Source: Geothrix sp. 21YS21S-4 (GTDB lineage: Bacteria > Acidobacteriota > Holophagae > Holophagales > Holophagaceae). From it: DNA of 64,000 bases. The translations under genes and the position numbers were made by a program. Below are positions 61,723 through 64,000 of this stretch, piece by piece. Position 1 is the stretch's first letter. The number at the start of each line of letters is the position of its first letter. A model generated the notes under the pieces. It was given only the letters and a program-made list of their open reading frames with translations. It did not search any database and was not told the origin of the DNA. The stretch is from positions 2,356,001 through 2,420,000 of the forward strand of contig NZ_CP132719.1 in assembly GCF_030845995.1 (NCBI RefSeq). The letters run 5' to 3'.

Positions 61723-63309
61723 ATGCTCCCTAAATCCTTCCGACTCCGCTCCCTTTCCGCCAAGGTGCTCGCCTTGGCCCTCCTACCCGTGGGGTTGTTT
61801 CTCCTCTTCTTCGCCTTCTACGTCCTGCCGACCCTGAGGCAGGCCGTCCTCTCGACAAAAAAAGAAGGGGTGCAGCAGGTGGTGGATCTGGGGGTGGCCC
61901 TGCTCCAAGAGCAGGAGGCCCAGGTGCGCGCCGGCAACCTGAGCGTGGAGACCGCCCAGATCCGGGGGCGGGAAATCCTGGAAGGCCTGAGGTACAGCGG
62001 CACCAACTACCTGTGGATCCAGTCCGCCGGCCCCCGGATCGTGGGGCACGGCACCCGCAAGGACTGGGACGGGAAGCTGACGGATGACCTGGGCGATCCC
62101 GCCATCGCCAAGCTGTTCCGCGATTTCGACCGCGTGGCCGCGGCCACCGGCGGCGGATTCCACGAGTACACCTTCTCCAAGCCGGGTGCTTCCGGGACCT
62201 TCCCCAAGGTGAGCTATGTCCGCACGTTCGCTCCTTGGGGCTGGACGGTGGGCTCCGGCGTCTACGTGGACGACGTGGACCGCCAGGTCCGCGACATCGC
62301 CTTCGCCCTGCTGGCGGGGATCGCGGTCATCTCGGTCCTGATCTTCTTCCTGGCCCGGGTGTTCTCCCGCCGGATGGTCCATCCCCTCCAGCAATTGGTG
62401 GATGGCCTCCGGAACAGCGACCTCTCCCGCGAGATCCCCATTTCCACCGAGGACGAGATCGGCGCCGCCGCCCGGGCCTTCAATGACTACAACGGCGGGA
62501 TGCGCGGCACGGTGCTGGACGTCTCCCAGTTCGCCGAGCGCGTGGCCTCGGGCAGCACGGAATTGGCCGCCTCCGCCGACCAGATGTCCCATGCCGTGGC
62601 GGAGATCGCCCGGGTGAGCGAGGACCTCAAGATCGCCGGGGAGCGCGTCTCCGACGCCCTCCGCAGCCTGGGCTCCAGCGCCGGGATGGTGGCCTCCCGC
62701 ACCCGCGAGACCGAAGCCCGCAGCGAGGACGCCGTCCAGGAGACGGACCGCAGCGCCGAAGCCGGCCAGGGCGCCGCCCACGGGATGGCCGACATCCAGC
62801 TCGTCACCGGCCAGATCGTCGCCGCCGTCACCGTCATCCAGGAAATCGCCCGCCAGACCAACCTCCTGTCGCTCAATGCCGCCATCGAGGCCGCCAAGGC
62901 CGGGAGCATGGGCAAGGGCTTCGCGGTGGTAGCCGAGGAAGTCCGCAAGCTGGCGGAGCGCTCCGGCACCGCGGCCCGCGAGATCGAGAGCCTGATCCAG
63001 CGCACCCAGGACGTGGTCGCCGAGGGCGCCCGCAGCGTAGACACCACCCTCGCCAGCCTCCAGGCCATCCGCGACCGCATCGGCGGAATGGCCGAGAGCG
63101 TCCGCGACATCGGCGGCCTCTCCCGCCAGCAGGCGGACACCGGCCGCGAGGTGGCGGACATGATGGCCCAGACGAGCCTCCGGCTCACCCAGAACGCCTC
63201 GGCCACCCACCAGCTCGCCTCCACCGTCGTCGAGATCGCCCGCACGTCCGAGGAGCTGTCCCGGGTGGCGGAAGGCATGCGGTCCGTGGTGGGGGGATTC
63301 AGGCTGTAG
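61723..63309 (+). CDS. Methyl-accepting chemotaxis protein (cache-HAMP-MCP)
   Basis: A 528-residue receptor. The first membrane helix is about residues 15-37; a periplasmic single-cache-like domain follows with [15 protein letters not shown] and a [16 protein letters not shown] segment; the second helix is near 190-212, then a HAMP linker and the MCP signalling domain with the hairpin tip [20 protein letters not shown]. No CheR-docking pentapeptide ends the protein. The ATG at 61723 is chosen because it starts just before the first helix; an upstream ATG at 61645 would add 26 residues. Ribosome sites are weak for both. Confidence 0.9.
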   Translation: MLPKSFRLRSLSAKVLALALLPVGLFLLFFAFYVLPTLRQAVLSTKKEGVQQVVDLGVALLQEQEAQVRAGNLSVETAQIRGREILEGLRYSGTNYLWIQSAGPRIVGHGTRKDWDGKLTDDLGDPAIAKLFRDFDRVAAATGGGFHEYTFSKPGASGTFPKVSYVRTFAPWGWTVGSGVYVDDVDRQVRDIAFALLAGIAVISVLIFFLARVFSRRMVHPLQQLVDGLRNSDLSREIPISTEDEIGAAARAFNDYNGGMRGTVLDVSQFAERVASGSTELAASADQMSHAVAEIARVSEDLKIAGERVSDALRSLGSSAGMVASRTRETEARSEDAVQETDRSAEAGQGAAHGMADIQLVTGQIVAAVTVIQEIARQTNLLSLNAAIEAAKAGSMGKGFAVVAEEVRKLAERSGTAAREIESLIQRTQDVVAEGARSVDTTLASLQAIRDRIGGMAESVRDIGGLSRQQADTGREVADMMAQTSLRLTQNASATHQLASTVVEIARTSEELSRVAEGMRSVVGGFRL

Positions 63310-63346
63310 GAGGGGAGAGTTACACTCGGCGCCGGGAGAACCTTCC

Positions 63347-64000
63347 ATGCGCCGCCCCCTGCTCGTTCTAGGCCTCGCCGCCGGCGTCCTCGCCGGCTGG
63401 TGCGGCCACGCCCTGGTCCCCAATCCCGCCAAGCCGCGCCCCATCGAATCCCGCGGACCGCTGTACGAATGGGAGAAGGCCTCCATCCAGCGGTTCCGGG
63501 AGGCGGCCCCCAGCGTCGTCTACATCACCACCACGGAAGAGCGCAGCCGGGATTTCTTCGGGCTCGACGTAGTGGAGGTGCCGGCGGGTTCCGGCACCGG
63601 CTTCATCTGGGACGCCGAGGGCCACGTGGTGACGAACTTCCACGTCATCCAGGGCGCGGCGCGGGCCTACATCACCCTGTCGGACGGGTCGCGGCACGAA
63701 GCGGCCTTCGTGGGGGGCGCCGCCGACAAGGACCTGGCGGTGCTCCTCCTGGCGAAGACGCCGCCCAAGCTGCGCCCCATCCCCCTGGGCACCAGCTCCG
63801 ACCTGCAGGTGGGCCAGGGCGTCCTCGCCATCGGCAACCCCTTCGGCCTGGACCAGACCCTCACCACCGGCGTGGTCTCCGCCCTGGGCCGGGAGATCCA
63901 GAGCGTCACCCGCCGCCGGATTACCGGCGTCATCCAGACGGACGCGGCCATCAACCCCGGGAACAGCGGCGGCCCGCTGCTGGACAGCGCCGGGCGGCTG
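63347..64000 (+). CDS. HtrA/DegP-type serine protease (3' end outside window)
   Basis: The first 218 residues of a trypsin-like periplasmic protease; the frame is still open at the window end. A short signal or anchor segment (6-22) precedes the protease domain with the catalytic triad H99 (TNFHVIQG), D129 (DKDLAVL) and S207 (NPGNSGGPL). GGGAGA is close to the ATG, and TACACT at 63321-63326 is a likely -10. PDZ domains, expected after the protease part, are out of view. Confidence 0.95.
   Translation, partial: MRRPLLVLGLAAGVLAGWCGHALVPNPAKPRPIESRGPLYEWEKASIQRFREAAPSVVYITTTEERSRDFFGLDVVEVPAGSGTGFIWDAEGHVVTNFHVIQGAARAYITLSDGSRHEAAFVGGAADKDLAVLLLAKTPPKLRPIPLGTSSDLQVGQGVLAIGNPFGLDQTLTTGVVSALGREIQSVTRRRITGVIQTDAAINPGNSGGPLLDSAGRL

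Overview
The window is a G+C-rich (roughly two thirds by eye), densely packed bacterial chromosome segment. The combination of a FliY-type FliN, an flhA-flhF-flhG-fliA-fliM-fliN operon, a second flgB-to-flgE flagellar cluster, several beta-propeller lipoproteins, an HExxHxxGxxH DUF5117-type protease and AT-poor spacers suggests a motile Acidobacteriota of the Holophagae type (Geothrix/Holophaga-like). That assignment is inferred from protein style and gene order; no rRNA is present to confirm it. I saw no CRISPR array, prophage, IS element or integrase.

Layout. 1-6.5 kb: the end of valS, a zinc-ribbon protein, a DEDDh exonuclease, a W-repeat lipoprotein, small and membrane proteins, a YraN-like nuclease, a MerR regulator and an SRPBCC protein. 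6.6-13.8 kb: flhA flhF flhG fliA fliM fliN (export gate, placement/number control, sigma-28, switch). 14-16.7 kb: glmS, a 38-codon ORF, tRNA-Val(GAC) and a 174-bp tandem repeat carrying copies of the tRNA 3' end. 16.7-27 kb: a metzincin-like protease, a very large lower-GC Ig/RCC1 lipoprotein, an Omp85 protein with many POTRA-like modules, and a STAS protein. 27.1-37.8 kb: flgB flgC fliE fliF fliG fliH fliI fliJ motE-like fliK flgD flgE (rod, MS ring, switch, export ATPase, hook). 37.9-45.1 kb: ispG-yidD, ric, plsC, a NorR-like sigma-54 activator, a Yip1 protein, miaA and an overlapping crotonase. 45.1-54.9 kb: purF, several short exported proteins, a HAD phosphatase, a TlpA-like thioredoxin, sulfurtransferase-MFS, MOSC and rocD. 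55-64 kb: Yip1, a MacA-like adaptor and a MacB-like permease without its ATPase, an AtuA-family protein, an FG-GAP lipoprotein, Hsp20, a chemoreceptor and the start of an HtrA/DegP protease.

The two flagellar clusters together encode a substantial part of the basal body, hook, switch and export apparatus; fliPQR, flhB, motAB, flagellin and the P/L rings are not here. Matches to the -24/-12 sigma-54 pattern lie before flhA, flgB and fliK, suggesting that RpoN controls the middle tier and that FliA, made from the flhA operon, controls late genes. The chemoreceptor at 61.7 kb would feed the same motor.

The least explained items are the tandem 'ghost' tRNA-Val 3' ends, the pair of dispersed intergenic palindromes, the STAS/Omp85 operon, the two-propeller RCC1 lipoprotein, and several genes whose -10-like hexamer sits where the transcript would begin at the start codon.
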